A DNA stretch of 42,960 nt from IMG/VR virus record IMGVR_UViG_3300043410_001330, positions 1-42,960 of that record. One strand, given 5' to 3'. Positions 6,400 to 13,641 of the stretch are shown one piece after another. Source of the stretch: a virus. Each line of letters begins with the position of its first letter. Within the stretch, counting starts at the first letter, position 1. The translations under genes and the position numbers were made by a program. The notes under the pieces were generated by a model. The model made no database searches and was not told where the DNA came from. It saw only the letters and a program-made list of their open reading frames with translations.

Positions 6400-6423
6400 C
6401 ATTGCTAATTCAGCTGGTATAAT
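6396..6423 (+). promoter_or_regulatory. Sigma70-type promoter
   Basis: TTGACA at 6396-6401 and TATAAT at 6418-6423 with a 16-nt spacer. It starts the unit of 6452 and the downstream membrane proteins. Confidence 0.85.
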
Positions 6424-6451
6424 GAATCATACTTGAAACGGAGAGATGAAA

Positions 6452-6763
6452 ATGTCTAATGAAATTGAATGTGACCGTCCTGAAACAGAAGTTATCGAAT
6501 TCTTCTCGTATGCTTTAAATCGCGGAGTATCTATTGAGGCTAATACCGCAGATATTTGTAAAGAACAATTTACTTGTTATGAAACGGAGAGAAAAATGAT
6601 TAAATTTAAAACGATTGCTTACTTTGACCGCGATATGTTTGACCGCAAAGTCACTGAATACTTGAACGATGGGTGGAAATTGGAAGGTGGTGTCTCTATG
6701 ACGTTTAACTCTTCTAGCCGCAACTATGAATATGTAATCGCTGTTACTAAAGAACATGAATGA
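6452..6763 (+). CDS. Two-part hypothetical protein with a DUF1737-like C-terminus
   Basis: 103 residues if the start is the ATG at 6452, about 7 nt after GGAGAG; the ATG at 6446 abuts that site. The second half, from Met at 6596, reads MIKFKTIAYFDRD and then EYLNDGWKLEGG, resembling DUF1737-type small domains. That internal Met has its own ribosome site, GAAACGGAGAGA, a near copy of the element before the first start. A shorter 55-residue product from 6596 is therefore plausible, and the first 48 residues may be a later in-frame addition. Confidence 0.6.
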   Translation: MSNEIECDRPETEVIEFFSYALNRGVSIEANTADICKEQFTCYETERKMIKFKTIAYFDRDMFDRKVTEYLNDGWKLEGGVSMTFNSSSRNYEYVIAVTKEHE

Positions 6764-6950
6764 TATTATTAACGCACTGAAAGACTTTTATGACAAAAAC
6801 GGTTTGTTGAAATCTTTCTTTATAATTTGGGGACTAGTATTAGTATTTTCAGCAATTGTGAAACTACTAGGCATTGGTGGTATTGCTGTCATTACGTTGC
6901 TGGTCGCCGTTTCATCAATTTTAATTTACACCGAGGATAAACACAAATGA
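6756..6950 (+). CDS. Two-span membrane protein (64 aa)
   Basis: 64 residues. A short cytoplasmic helix (MNDIINALKDFYDK) is followed by two hydrophobic segments at about 19-37 and 39-57 and a charged tail (TEDKHK). The gene overlaps both neighbours by ATGA-type junctions (start at 6756, next start at 6947). Three membrane protein genes follow one another here, suggesting a small membrane complex or independent membrane effectors. The family is not recognised. Confidence 0.55.
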   Translation: MNDIINALKDFYDKNGLLKSFFIIWGLVLVFSAIVKLLGIGGIAVITLLVAVSSILIYTEDKHK

Positions 6951-7186
6951 TGCTGATTCTTACCGAAGTATTTGCGTATTCAATCATGGGCCTCATGTCA
7001 GTCGATATGTTCAACAATATTTATGAACCTGCCGAAACAAGATGGATTAGAATACTACTTAGATTTATGGTATTCTTCTTCTGGCCGGTATTTCTCGTTG
7101 CACTGATGATAACTCTTTTTGTATGTGGCATCTTGGTATTTGTCACAGATACCGTTAAGTTGATTAAAAAAACCTTACTGAGTTAA
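6947..7186 (+). CDS. Two-span membrane protein, LFLWP-type family
   Basis: 79 residues with two membrane segments, at about 4-22 and 37-68. Between them is a basic-aromatic stretch (ETRWIRILLRF) ending in FFFWPVFLVAL. The motif R-I-x-x-x-x-F-x-W/Y-P recurs in the neighbours 7192 and 16192 and more loosely in 15935, so these are probably paralogues. It starts at an ATGA overlap with the preceding gene. The role is unknown. Confidence 0.6.
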   Translation: MMLILTEVFAYSIMGLMSVDMFNNIYEPAETRWIRILLRFMVFFFWPVFLVALMITLFVCGILVFVTDTVKLIKKTLLS

Positions 7187-7191
7187 ACATT

Positions 7192-7407
7192 ATGAATAAC
7201 GCGCTTTATCTGTTTGGACCGGTTTATTTTTTATGGGGGGTTTTGTGTGTTAGTGGTTATAAACACTCAAAATATTATATAAAAACACCACGTTCGCTGA
7301 GTGTAGCCATACGAATTGGCATTTTATTTTTGTACCCAATTTTAATGGTGTGTGGATTTTCATATTTCACACTTACCATACTTAAAGATTTGTTTTATGA
7401 TGAATAG
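7192..7407 (+). CDS. Two-span membrane protein, LFLWP-type family
   Basis: 71 residues. The layout is the same as in the preceding gene: a hydrophobic N-terminal segment, a basic linker (HSKYYIKTPRSLSVAIRI), then LFLYPILMVCGF. It begins 5 nt after the previous stop with no strong Shine-Dalgarno, so coupling is likely. The close spacing to its paralogue suggests tandem duplication followed by divergence. Confidence 0.55.
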   Translation: MNNALYLFGPVYFLWGVLCVSGYKHSKYYIKTPRSLSVAIRIGILFLYPILMVCGFSYFTLTILKDLFYDE

Positions 7408-7416
7408 GAGTATTTT

Positions 7417-7608
7417 ATGAGTGGACCAGGGTTTATCGCACCCGAAGATGACCAGTATTGCGAACTATGTGGGATTATTGCTGAATGTAGACCATATGGT
7501 CCCAACGATGAACAAATCTGTTTTGATTGTGCAATGAAAGACGAGAAGACAACAGAACAAAAAATGATGAAATATCTTTTTAATATTGACAACACAGATT
7601 CAATATAG
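7417..7608 (+). CDS. Small Cys-rich zinc-binding protein
   Basis: 63 residues with CELC at about 15-18 and CFDC at about 35-38, plus a further Cys at 24. This fits a small treble-clef or zinc-ribbon fold, followed by a lysine-rich helix (KDEKTTEQKMMKYL). A GGAG site supports the start. The gene's 3' end contains the promoter for the AAA+ ATPase. A regulatory or adaptor role is plausible but not shown. Confidence 0.6.
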   Translation: MSGPGFIAPEDDQYCELCGIIAECRPYGPNDEQICFDCAMKDEKTTEQKMMKYLFNIDNTDSI

Positions 7609-7614
7609 TATACT
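7586..7614 (+). promoter_or_regulatory. Sigma70-type promoter inside a gene end
   Basis: TTGACA at 7586-7591 and TATACT at 7609-7614 have a 17-nt spacer. The -35 and spacer lie within the last codons of the zinc-binding gene. It drives the AAA+ ATPase at 7642. Confidence 0.8.
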
Positions 7615-7641
7615 TAACTTTTTTTACACGGAGACTTACAC

Positions 7642-8673
7642 ATGACACTTTACGTTAGACGCGCTAATATTTTTACACCGACCGACGATGGCAATCTTGA
7701 TGTACGTGATAAATTACCAGCTGGTAATTTCATCGTTAAACGAACCCCAGATGGTGACTGGTTCTTTGAAAAGGTCGATTCATTTCAAATCAATTTCAAA
7801 CTCTATGGTGATACCTTACCCAATACTACCCGTATCTTGAATACATTTAACAACCGTGAGGCGGCAACTGGTGTAATGTTGACTGGTGAAAAAGGTTCTG
7901 GTAAATCATTGTTAGCAAAATCACTTTCGATCGAAGCTGCTAAACAAGACATGCCAACCTTAATTATTAATACGCCTTGGTTTGGTGATTCATTTAACAA
8001 ACTTATTCAAGATATCCACCAACCGTGTGTTGTGTTATTTGATGAGTTTGAAAAGATCTATGATCGTGAGGATCAACAAAAAATGCTTACATTATTAGAT
8101 GGGGTATTCCCAACTAAAAAGTTGTTCGTATTAACCTGTAATGACAAATGGCGTGTTGACCGACATTTACGTAATCGTCCAGGCCGTATCCATTATTTGA
8201 TTAACTACGGTGGTGTTAGCACAGAATTCATTCATGAATACTGCAATGATAATTTACTTAACCTGCAATACGTAGATCACATTTGTAAATTAACGTCGGC
8301 ATTTAATACGTTTAATTTCGATATGTTAAAAGCATTGGTTGCTGAAATGAACATGTACAATGAAGCACCTGATCACGCGTTGAAAATGTTGAATATCAAC
8401 CCAGAAGATGCTGACGATTGCCGTTTCAAAGCACATTTCACACCAGCAGAAACAAAAGAAACCTCAATTAGTAACTGGGGTGGCAATCCATTGACTGAAA
8501 GCCTCGAATTCAGTTACCGCGATAGCGAGGGGGATTGGATTGAAATCGAGTTCAATGCGAGTGACCTTTCATCGTTTGATAACAGTGGGTATTCATTTGA
8601 AGATGAACACGGCAATAAGTTGACTATGGCACGTATTGTTAAACCACCTTTCAGTTTCTACGACGCATTTTAA
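7642..8673 (+). CDS. AAA+ ATPase
   Basis: 343 residues. Walker A is GEKGSGKS at 82-89, Walker B is VVLFDEFEK at 130-138, sensor 1 is TCN around 165-167, and arginine-finger candidates lie in the segment RHLRNRPGR (174-182). This is the layout of classical FtsH/Cdc48-type AAA modules. The N-terminal 75 residues and the acidic C-terminal region (from about 270) look phage-specific and could recognise substrates. No protease motif (HExxH) is present, so this is a remodelling ATPase without a peptidase domain. It has its own promoter and a hairpin after it. Confidence 0.85.
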   Translation: MTLYVRRANIFTPTDDGNLDVRDKLPAGNFIVKRTPDGDWFFEKVDSFQINFKLYGDTLPNTTRILNTFNNREAATGVMLTGEKGSGKSLLAKSLSIEAAKQDMPTLIINTPWFGDSFNKLIQDIHQPCVVLFDEFEKIYDREDQQKMLTLLDGVFPTKKLFVLTCNDKWRVDRHLRNRPGRIHYLINYGGVSTEFIHEYCNDNLLNLQYVDHICKLTSAFNTFNFDMLKALVAEMNMYNEAPDHALKMLNINPEDADDCRFKAHFTPAETKETSISNWGGNPLTESLEFSYRDSEGDWIEIEFNASDLSSFDNSGYSFEDEHGNKLTMARIVKPPFSFYDAF

Positions 8674-8679
8674 TTATGG

Positions 8680-8709
8680 CGGGTAGCTGGCAACAGCTAC
8701 CCGATCTTT
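8680..8709 (+). terminator. Strong hairpin with GCAA tetraloop, probable terminator
   Basis: CGGGTAGCTG at 8680-8689 pairs with CAGCTACCCG at 8694-8703 around a GCAA (GNRA-type) loop: a perfect 10-bp stem. The tract after it (ATCTTTATG) is only weakly T-rich. It may terminate inefficiently or protect the 3' end of the ATPase mRNA. Confidence 0.65.
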
Positions 8710-8808
8710 ATGAATGACAAGGATTTCGCGTGCATACTAGCATTTTTCGTGCTATTGTTGGGACACCCAGTAATAGCGTTATATATTTTCATTATCTTTG
8801 GGATGTAA
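8710..8808 (+). CDS. Hydrophobic micropeptide (32 aa)
   Basis: An ORF of 32 codons just after the hairpin. MNDKDF is followed by an almost entirely hydrophobic sequence with one central GHP break, giving one long or two short membrane segments. There is no good ribosome site, since the hairpin sits directly upstream, so the evidence is its composition and its fit before the lipoprotein start at 8812. It could be a small holin-like or regulatory membrane peptide, but that is speculation. Confidence 0.35.
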   Translation: MNDKDFACILAFFVLLLGHPVIALYIFIIFGM

Positions 8809-8811
8809 AAC

Positions 8812-9492
8812 ATGTATAAAATTATTTTTCTTTCTTTGTTGTTGATTGGTTGTGGCGAAAGTCCAGAAGAACAACTTAAACGTCAACAACAACAATTACA
8901 ACAACAGCAACAACAGTTGATTAACCAACAACAGCAGCAGTTGCAACAACAATCACAATTCCAACAAGCTCCGGCATATCAGCCGCCAGCAGTGATTCAA
9001 CAACCAGCTGCACCAGTGGTGGTTCAACAACACGATTCATCACTTACTAATATGTTGGTCGGTGGGTTGATTGGCCATCAAATTGCTAAGATGGGTGAAG
9101 ATAATTCATCGAGAGCATCTGACCACAGTTATCAACAACCACAACAAACTGTAACACATGTGCATAACTACAACACACCTGCACCAACGGTAAGTGGTGG
9201 AAGTACACCAGTACAACAAGTCGTCACCCCCGCACCATCTGATCCGGTTGCAGGTGCAAGAGGCTTAACCACGCCACCTACTAATAAGATGGACATGAAT
9301 AAACTTTCTGAATCAGCAAAGTATTCACCACCATCTTCGACTAGTGTTGCTCCAACAGTTGCGTCAGTTGCAAAACCAAGTGGGATGGATATGAGTAAGT
9401 TATCATCACCATCTAGACCTGCACCAGCACCGAGTCCAGTGCGGTCATCTGGGATGAACATGAGTAGGTTATCATCCTCCGGTAAACGTTGA
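8812..9492 (+). CDS. Gln-rich lipoprotein with repeated MDMSKLS motif
   Basis: 226 residues. The signal peptide MYKIIFLSLLLIGC has its lipobox Cys at 14. It is followed by a Gln-rich segment at about 23-66 (likely coiled coil or disordered), a small glycine-zipper-like patch (VGGLIGHQIAKMGED), a Pro-rich linker and three copies of a 12-residue motif: KMDMNKLS, GMDMSKLS and GMNMSRLS. It shares SDPVxGARG with the lipoprotein at 4887. An envelope-anchored, extended protein is likely, perhaps a lysis or superinfection-exclusion factor. The role is unproven. Confidence 0.65.
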   Translation: MYKIIFLSLLLIGCGESPEEQLKRQQQQLQQQQQQLINQQQQQLQQQSQFQQAPAYQPPAVIQQPAAPVVVQQHDSSLTNMLVGGLIGHQIAKMGEDNSSRASDHSYQQPQQTVTHVHNYNTPAPTVSGGSTPVQQVVTPAPSDPVAGARGLTTPPTNKMDMNKLSESAKYSPPSSTSVAPTVASVAKPSGMDMSKLSSPSRPAPAPSPVRSSGMNMSRLSSSGKR

Positions 9493-9501
9493 GTTTAAAT
9501 T

Positions 9502-9536
9502 AAAGGTGTGGTAGAATACTATCACACCTTTTTATT
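9502..9536 (+). terminator. Intrinsic terminator
   Basis: AAAGGTGTGGTAG at 9502-9514 pairs with CTATCACACCTTT at 9519-9531 (13 bp with one G-U pair) around an AATA loop, and the T-run continues into TTATT. Confidence 0.85.
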
Positions 9537-9546
9537 GGATATATGC

Positions 9547-9786
9547 ATGAACGAAACAACACTAGATGTATTTAAACAACTTAGAAACGACCTAGCTGCT
9601 GGGGCAATGATCGAACATAAAGTCGATGGTAAACTTCACAAGGTAAACGGTCCGGCTTGTATCTGGAAAATTGGCAATTATAGTGGATGGGCATTATTTG
9701 GTGAGTGCCATCGGTATTATGGTCCAGCAGCAAGCCTTGTTGGTAATGTCGAACGATGGTGGTTGCATGGAGATTTAATTAAATAA
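9547..9786 (+). CDS. MORN-like HRYYGPA family protein, cluster B copy 1
   Basis: 79 residues from the ATG at 9547; the longer frame begins inside the terminator. A leading helix (MNETTLDVFKQLRNDLA) precedes two repeats: GKLHKVNGPA at about 36-45 and CHRYYGPA at about 58-65, then WWLHG and LIK. It is the clearest two-repeat member. Like cluster A, this cluster sits directly after a terminator, so the two clusters may be copies of one tandem unit placed at different sites. Confidence 0.65.
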   Translation: MNETTLDVFKQLRNDLAAGAMIEHKVDGKLHKVNGPACIWKIGNYSGWALFGECHRYYGPAASLVGNVERWWLHGDLIK

Positions 9787-9789
9787 TAT

Positions 9790-9996
9790 ATGGACATCAT
9801 AGAAAAACTCGAATTACCAGATCAAACTTTATATTTAAAAAATGGCGTGAACCATAATCCATCTGGCCCAGCCAGTTATTATACAAAAGATACTTGGTTT
9901 TGGTATCTAAATGGGAAACCACATAGGTATTATGGGCCAGCCGCATCAACCAGAATAGATACCTTGTGGAGAATTCATGGTGAAGTACTTAAATGA
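9790..9996 (+). CDS. MORN-like HRYYGPA family protein, cluster B copy 2
   Basis: 68 residues. The repeats are NGVNHNPSGPA and PHRYYGPA, the latter after WYLNGK and followed by WRIHG and VLK. It starts 3 nt after copy 1 without a strong ribosome site. The spacing of the two repeats is the same as in copy 1, so the proteins are presumed to share one small beta-sheet fold. Confidence 0.65.
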   Translation: MDIIEKLELPDQTLYLKNGVNHNPSGPASYYTKDTWFWYLNGKPHRYYGPAASTRIDTLWRIHGEVLK

Positions 9997-10183
9997 CAAC
10001 AGCTATTTCCAATCAGATATACCAGGTATGCACCACCGTGCGAATGGGCCAATGCGAATCTTTGAGAATGGTAACTATTCTTGGTATTCATACAATGAAT
10101 GGCATAGGTATTATGGACCAGCTAGGTTTTATGAATATGGACAATGGTTTATTAACGGAATATTTGTAAAAAATGATACTTGA
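9977..10183 (+). CDS. MORN-like HRYYGPA family protein, cluster B copy 3
   Basis: 68 residues. It overlaps copy 2 by 20 nt. The repeats are GMHHRANGPM and WHRYYGPA, followed by WFINGIFVK. The -35 box of the next promoter (TTGACA from 10180) covers its stop codon. The overlap arrangement resembles that of cluster A, supporting duplication of the entire tandem unit or repeated tandem duplication. Confidence 0.65.
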   Translation: MVKYLNDNSYFQSDIPGMHHRANGPMRIFENGNYSWYSYNEWHRYYGPARFYEYGQWFINGIFVKNDT

Positions 10184-10207
10184 CATTTTGTATCAATACT
10201 GTATAAT
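10180..10207 (+). promoter_or_regulatory. Sigma70-type promoter
   Basis: TTGACA at 10180-10185 and TATAAT at 10202-10207 with a 16-nt spacer. It drives the unit 10238-11588, which includes the P-loop kinase. Confidence 0.85.
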
Positions 10208-10237
10208 CATATTTTTTTTAACACAGAGGGCAACTCA

Positions 10238-10846
10238 ATGACAATTACAATCGACGACTGTAAAGAAGCGATCAAAAAAACAACAACCATCAACCCATTC
10301 CTGTCACTAGTCTCAGATTGGAAAACAAAAAAAAGATTTAAATCAAAAGGTAAATGGGTATATCAAGTTTTTAGTGGGCAAATGGATGAAACATTGTATA
10401 TTACTGAGCATTCATATGGTCTTACTGTAACAGTTGAAAAACCTGGTACTCAATGGGCATTCACTGTAAACGACCCGGTTGATTGGGTTGGCCCAGGTGA
10501 CGTAACATTTAAAATCTATGACAAAGATCTTGCCGATGAGGTTGGCGCACCATCATATGATTCTGTTACTTATATCAATAATAAGTTACCACCTGGCACA
10601 AAAGAAATTGCGGACGCAACCTATGTCAACTCTAACTTCACTGAACGCAATTTACGTGAAATTATGGAGGCACTTGACTTTGTTGATGAAACTCCACCAC
10701 GCGATGAGGTTCTAGTCTATCCATCTGCGGCGCTTGATGCTGAATTGGCTGAAGCTGCTGAACCACAAGAGGAAACCGAGGAGTCAATCACGAATAAAAA
10801 AATCAATGACATTCTTGGCAGATTAAAAGATTGGAAAAAATCATGA
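10238..10846 (+). CDS. Hypothetical protein, 202 aa
   Basis: AGAGGG precedes the start. The N-terminal 110 residues look like a beta-rich domain (KGKWVYQVFSGQMDETLYITEH, LTVTVEKPGTQWAFTV). The C-terminal third is an acidic low-complexity segment (EAAEPQEETEE) ending in a lysine-rich helix. No family is recognised. It is the first gene of the promoter at 10180 and overlaps the P-loop kinase by ATGA, so the two products may work together. Confidence 0.6.
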   Translation: MTITIDDCKEAIKKTTTINPFLSLVSDWKTKKRFKSKGKWVYQVFSGQMDETLYITEHSYGLTVTVEKPGTQWAFTVNDPVDWVGPGDVTFKIYDKDLADEVGAPSYDSVTYINNKLPPGTKEIADATYVNSNFTERNLREIMEALDFVDETPPRDEVLVYPSAALDAELAEAAEPQEETEESITNKKINDILGRLKDWKKS

Positions 10847-11322
10847 AACCAAAACTTTACATGTTAATCGGTGCGCCTGGTACTGGTAAATCCACGTGGG
10901 TGGCGCATCAAAAGCTAGATTGGTCTAGAACAGCGTTAGCCAGTTCAGATGGACATATCGACCAGTATGCTAAATCACTTGGGAAAACTTATTCTGACGT
11001 CTTCCAAGACTATATGGGAACAGCGACTCAACTCATGATGAACGATATAACTGATGCCATTGATAAAGATTACGATATTATTTGGGATCAAACCAACATG
11101 TCGGCAAAAGCTAGAAAACGTAAGCTGAAGATGATTCCATCACATTATGAAAAATACGCGGTGGTGTTTGAGTTACCAAATGAAACCGAACATGCCAGAC
11201 GATTAGCAAGTCGGCCAGGTAAGAATATCTCAGCTGACATTATAAACAATATGGTCAACTCTTTTAATATGCCTACCACTGGTGAAGGTTTCGACCATAT
11301 TATTACAATCAATAACAAATAG
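10843..11322 (+). CDS. P-loop kinase of the T4 Pnk (AAA_33) type
   Basis: 159 residues from the ATG at 10843, which overlaps the previous stop; the TTG at 10831 is rejected. Walker A is GAPGTGKST at 10-18. A strand-Asp pattern IIWDQTN around residues 85-91 and an Arg/Lys-rich lid (SAKARKRKLK) match the kinase domain of T4 polynucleotide kinase and related zeta-toxin-like kinases. There is no phosphatase domain, so only 5'-kinase activity is expected. The substrate could be RNA ends (repair after host anticodon-nuclease attack) or a small molecule. Confidence 0.75.
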   Translation: MKPKLYMLIGAPGTGKSTWVAHQKLDWSRTALASSDGHIDQYAKSLGKTYSDVFQDYMGTATQLMMNDITDAIDKDYDIIWDQTNMSAKARKRKLKMIPSHYEKYAVVFELPNETEHARRLASRPGKNISADIINNMVNSFNMPTTGEGFDHIITINNK

Positions 11323-11330
11323 GAAATACG

Positions 11331-11588
11331 ATGGATGAACAAGAATATGCGGTATCAGTTGACACAATAAATGATGCTGGTCGGGATGTAAAATGGTATC
11401 ATCTAAAAACCCCATCATGCCAAGTTGAGGACGGGGTCGATCAGTTAGTTAGATGGGATAATGACCGTTCAGTATGGCAAGCCATTTTTATGGTGACAGA
11501 TGAGGATGGAAATACCATCGATGATCTATGCGAGGCAATCTTCATCCTTCCAGATGGACGCAGATTCTCTGATACCATTCTTACTTGA
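11331..11588 (+). CDS. Hypothetical acidic protein (85 aa)
   Basis: 85 residues, acidic, with a regular strand pattern (YAVSVDTI, KWYHLKT, WQAIFMVTDEDG, AIFILPDGR). AGGAAA supports the start. It follows the P-loop kinase in the same transcript. The end of the gene overlaps the -35 box of the NAMPT promoter. No family is recognised. Confidence 0.55.
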   Translation: MDEQEYAVSVDTINDAGRDVKWYHLKTPSCQVEDGVDQLVRWDNDRSVWQAIFMVTDEDGNTIDDLCEAIFILPDGRRFSDTILT

Positions 11589-11612
11589 CAATAAATAACA
11601 TTGTGTTATAAT
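11585..11612 (+). promoter_or_regulatory. Sigma70-type promoter for the NAMPT operon
   Basis: TTGACA at 11585-11590 and TATAAT at 11607-11612 with a 16-nt spacer, leaving a leader of about 45 nt before the ATG at 11665. It probably drives 11665-14496 up to the terminator at 14502. Confidence 0.85.
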
Positions 11613-11664
11613 GAACAAAACTTAGAGATAGACTTTAAGTTATTATTATTTTTAGGAGTTAAAA

Positions 11665-13062
11665 ATGAACACATCAATTATCTTGAACACTGATTCGTAC
11701 AAAGTTTCAATGAATCAGCAATATCCACCAAACACCACTGGCGTTTTCAGCTATATAGAAAGTCGCGGCGGTGATTATCCTGTCACTGTATTCTTCGGAT
11801 TACAAGCATTTATTAAAGAGTATTTGCTTAAACCAATCACGCAAGCCGATATTGATGAGGCTGCGGTGATTCTTGCAGCACACGGGGAACCATTCAATAA
11901 AGCTGCGTGGGAATACATTCTGCAAGAACATAACGGATATCTTCCAGTTGTTATTAAAGCTGTTCCCGAAGGCACAGTTGTACCTGTTAAAAACGTATTG
12001 GCAACAATTGAAAACACTGATCCAAACTGCTACTGGCTAACAACTTGGCTAGAAACGGCATTACTGCGTGCTATTTGGTATCCAACTACAGTGGCAACAC
12101 AAAGTTGGACTATTAAAAATCACATCATGCAATATCTTATTCAAACCAGCGATTCCCAGTCTAATATTGATTTCAAACTGCATGACTTTGGTGCTAGGGG
12201 TGTATCATCATTAGAATCAGCAGGTATCGGTGGCGCAGCTCACTTAGTAAACTTCAAAGGTACTGATACCATAGCTGGGCTTTTGTTCGCTAGCAAATAC
12301 TACAATGCTGATATGGCGGGATATAGTGTTCCTGCGGCTGAACATAGCACCATCACCAGTTGGGGCAAAGAACATGAGGTTGATGCATATCGTAATATGT
12401 TAAAACAATTTGCTAAACCTGGTTCCATTGTTGCAGTAGTATCAGATAGTTATAATATCTATAATGCTTGCAGTTCATTGTGGGGTGGTGAATTAAGAGA
12501 CGAAGTAATCAATAGTGGTGCAACACTTGTTATCAGACCGGACAGTGGCACACCACATAAAGTTGTGCTTGAATGTCTGCGCATCCTATCTGATAAATTT
12601 GGATACACTGTTAACAGCAAAGGATACAAAGAGATCAACCATGTAAAAGTTTTGCAAGGTGATGGTATTAACTTAGACAGTATCAAAGAAATCTTGTTCC
12701 ATGTTGCTGTTGATGGTTTCTCGACTGACAACGTGGTGTTTGGTATGGGTGGTGCATTACTACAAAAACTAGACCGCGATACCCAAAAATGGGCAATGAA
12801 ATGTTCATCAATACAAGTTGACGGTGAATGGCGTGATGTATTTAAAGATCCAATCGATGACAAAGGCAAATCTAGCAAACGTGGTCGAATTACGTTATAC
12901 AGACCAAACTCAATTTACTATACTTCCACTGAAAACTCCGAGGATTCTAAATATGAGGTATTGACAACTGTATTTGAAAATGGTAAACTTATTACCGAGT
13001 ACACATTCGATGAAATACGTGAACGTGCTCATTCAAAATATCCTTTTACAACACACCAATAG
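11665..13062 (+). CDS. nadV: Nicotinamide phosphoribosyltransferase
   Basis: 465 residues, the full length of NAMPT/NadV. The enzyme joins nicotinamide and PRPP to give nicotinamide mononucleotide for NAD+ salvage. Conserved parts are the opening LNTDSYKVSMNQQYPP (8-22), GARGV (R178), GTDT (D201), PAAEHST with the catalytic His at 227 (human His247 region), IRPDSG (R291, D293), GDG at 332-334 and MGGALLQK. All active-site elements that I can check are intact, so the enzyme should work. It heads an operon with the SPFH lipoprotein, under a sigma70 promoter and an AGGAG site. An NMN adenylyltransferase is not seen in this window. Confidence 0.95.
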   Translation: MNTSIILNTDSYKVSMNQQYPPNTTGVFSYIESRGGDYPVTVFFGLQAFIKEYLLKPITQADIDEAAVILAAHGEPFNKAAWEYILQEHNGYLPVVIKAVPEGTVVPVKNVLATIENTDPNCYWLTTWLETALLRAIWYPTTVATQSWTIKNHIMQYLIQTSDSQSNIDFKLHDFGARGVSSLESAGIGGAAHLVNFKGTDTIAGLLFASKYYNADMAGYSVPAAEHSTITSWGKEHEVDAYRNMLKQFAKPGSIVAVVSDSYNIYNACSSLWGGELRDEVINSGATLVIRPDSGTPHKVVLECLRILSDKFGYTVNSKGYKEINHVKVLQGDGINLDSIKEILFHVAVDGFSTDNVVFGMGGALLQKLDRDTQKWAMKCSSIQVDGEWRDVFKDPIDDKGKSSKRGRITLYRPNSIYYTSTENSEDSKYEVLTTVFENGKLITEYTFDEIRERAHSKYPFTTHQ

Positions 13063-13070
13063 AGGTACAC

Positions 13071-13277
13071 ATGAAATTGAATTTAAAACTGTATTTTAAA
13101 ATAGTAGGGGCATTACTTTTCCTACTATCATTTATCACAATGATTATTCCAGATTTGGTCTCAGCACCCGATACTGGTTCGGTACTCATTGGTGCTGGCC
13201 TGATGTTAGCATTATTTCCAGCATCGTATTATTTAACCATGTGGATTCTCCATGATTTACATAATGGTGAAAGATAA
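13071..13277 (+). CDS. Two-span membrane protein (68 aa)
   Basis: 68 residues with two hydrophobic segments at about 9-27 and 39-60, and a polar connection containing PDLVSAPDTG. A GAGG site supports the start, and the stop overlaps the next ATG (TAATG). It lies between NAMPT and the SPFH lipoprotein. No family is recognised. It could be a partner of the SPFH protein, since SPFH proteins often work with small membrane proteins, but this is inference. Confidence 0.55.
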   Translation: MKLNLKLYFKIVGALLFLLSFITMIIPDLVSAPDTGSVLIGAGLMLALFPASYYLTMWILHDLHNGER

Positions 13278-13633
13278 TGGAGTACCGTTTATTTGATTAT
13301 CTAAAAAAAATTGATTATCGTATTACCGAAGGTATGGTACCAGACCATCTTTTTGATTACTTTGGGGATAACGTATATCAGTATATTCACTTACACGAGG
13401 TGAATAACAAATGTGTATACGAATTCAATGTCGTATTTGACACAGTTGATAGATCGGTGTATATGCTATCGTTCATTGACTATAATTCTGAAATCGAACA
13501 TAGTTGGATTAACCCAGACTTAAGCGATGGAATTATTCCAAACGCAATATTTACAGACGGTGATGTTGAAATTATTGATGATCTCAATACATTCTTAAAC
13601 ATTGCTGATTCAATTATTTTAACCACAGTTTAA
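13277..13633 (+). CDS. Hypothetical acidic protein (118 aa)
   Basis: 118 residues, acidic and aromatic (MEYRLFDYLKKIDYRITEG, then HLFDYFGDNVYQYIHLHE). It starts at a TAATG overlap with the two-span membrane gene. The pattern of strands separated by acidic loops suggests a small alpha/beta fold. It is not recognised, and it is co-transcribed with NAMPT and the SPFH lipoprotein. Confidence 0.55.
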   Translation: MEYRLFDYLKKIDYRITEGMVPDHLFDYFGDNVYQYIHLHEVNNKCVYEFNVVFDTVDRSVYMLSFIDYNSEIEHSWINPDLSDGIIPNAIFTDGDVEIIDDLNTFLNIADSIILTTV

Positions 13634-13641
13634 GGACACAC

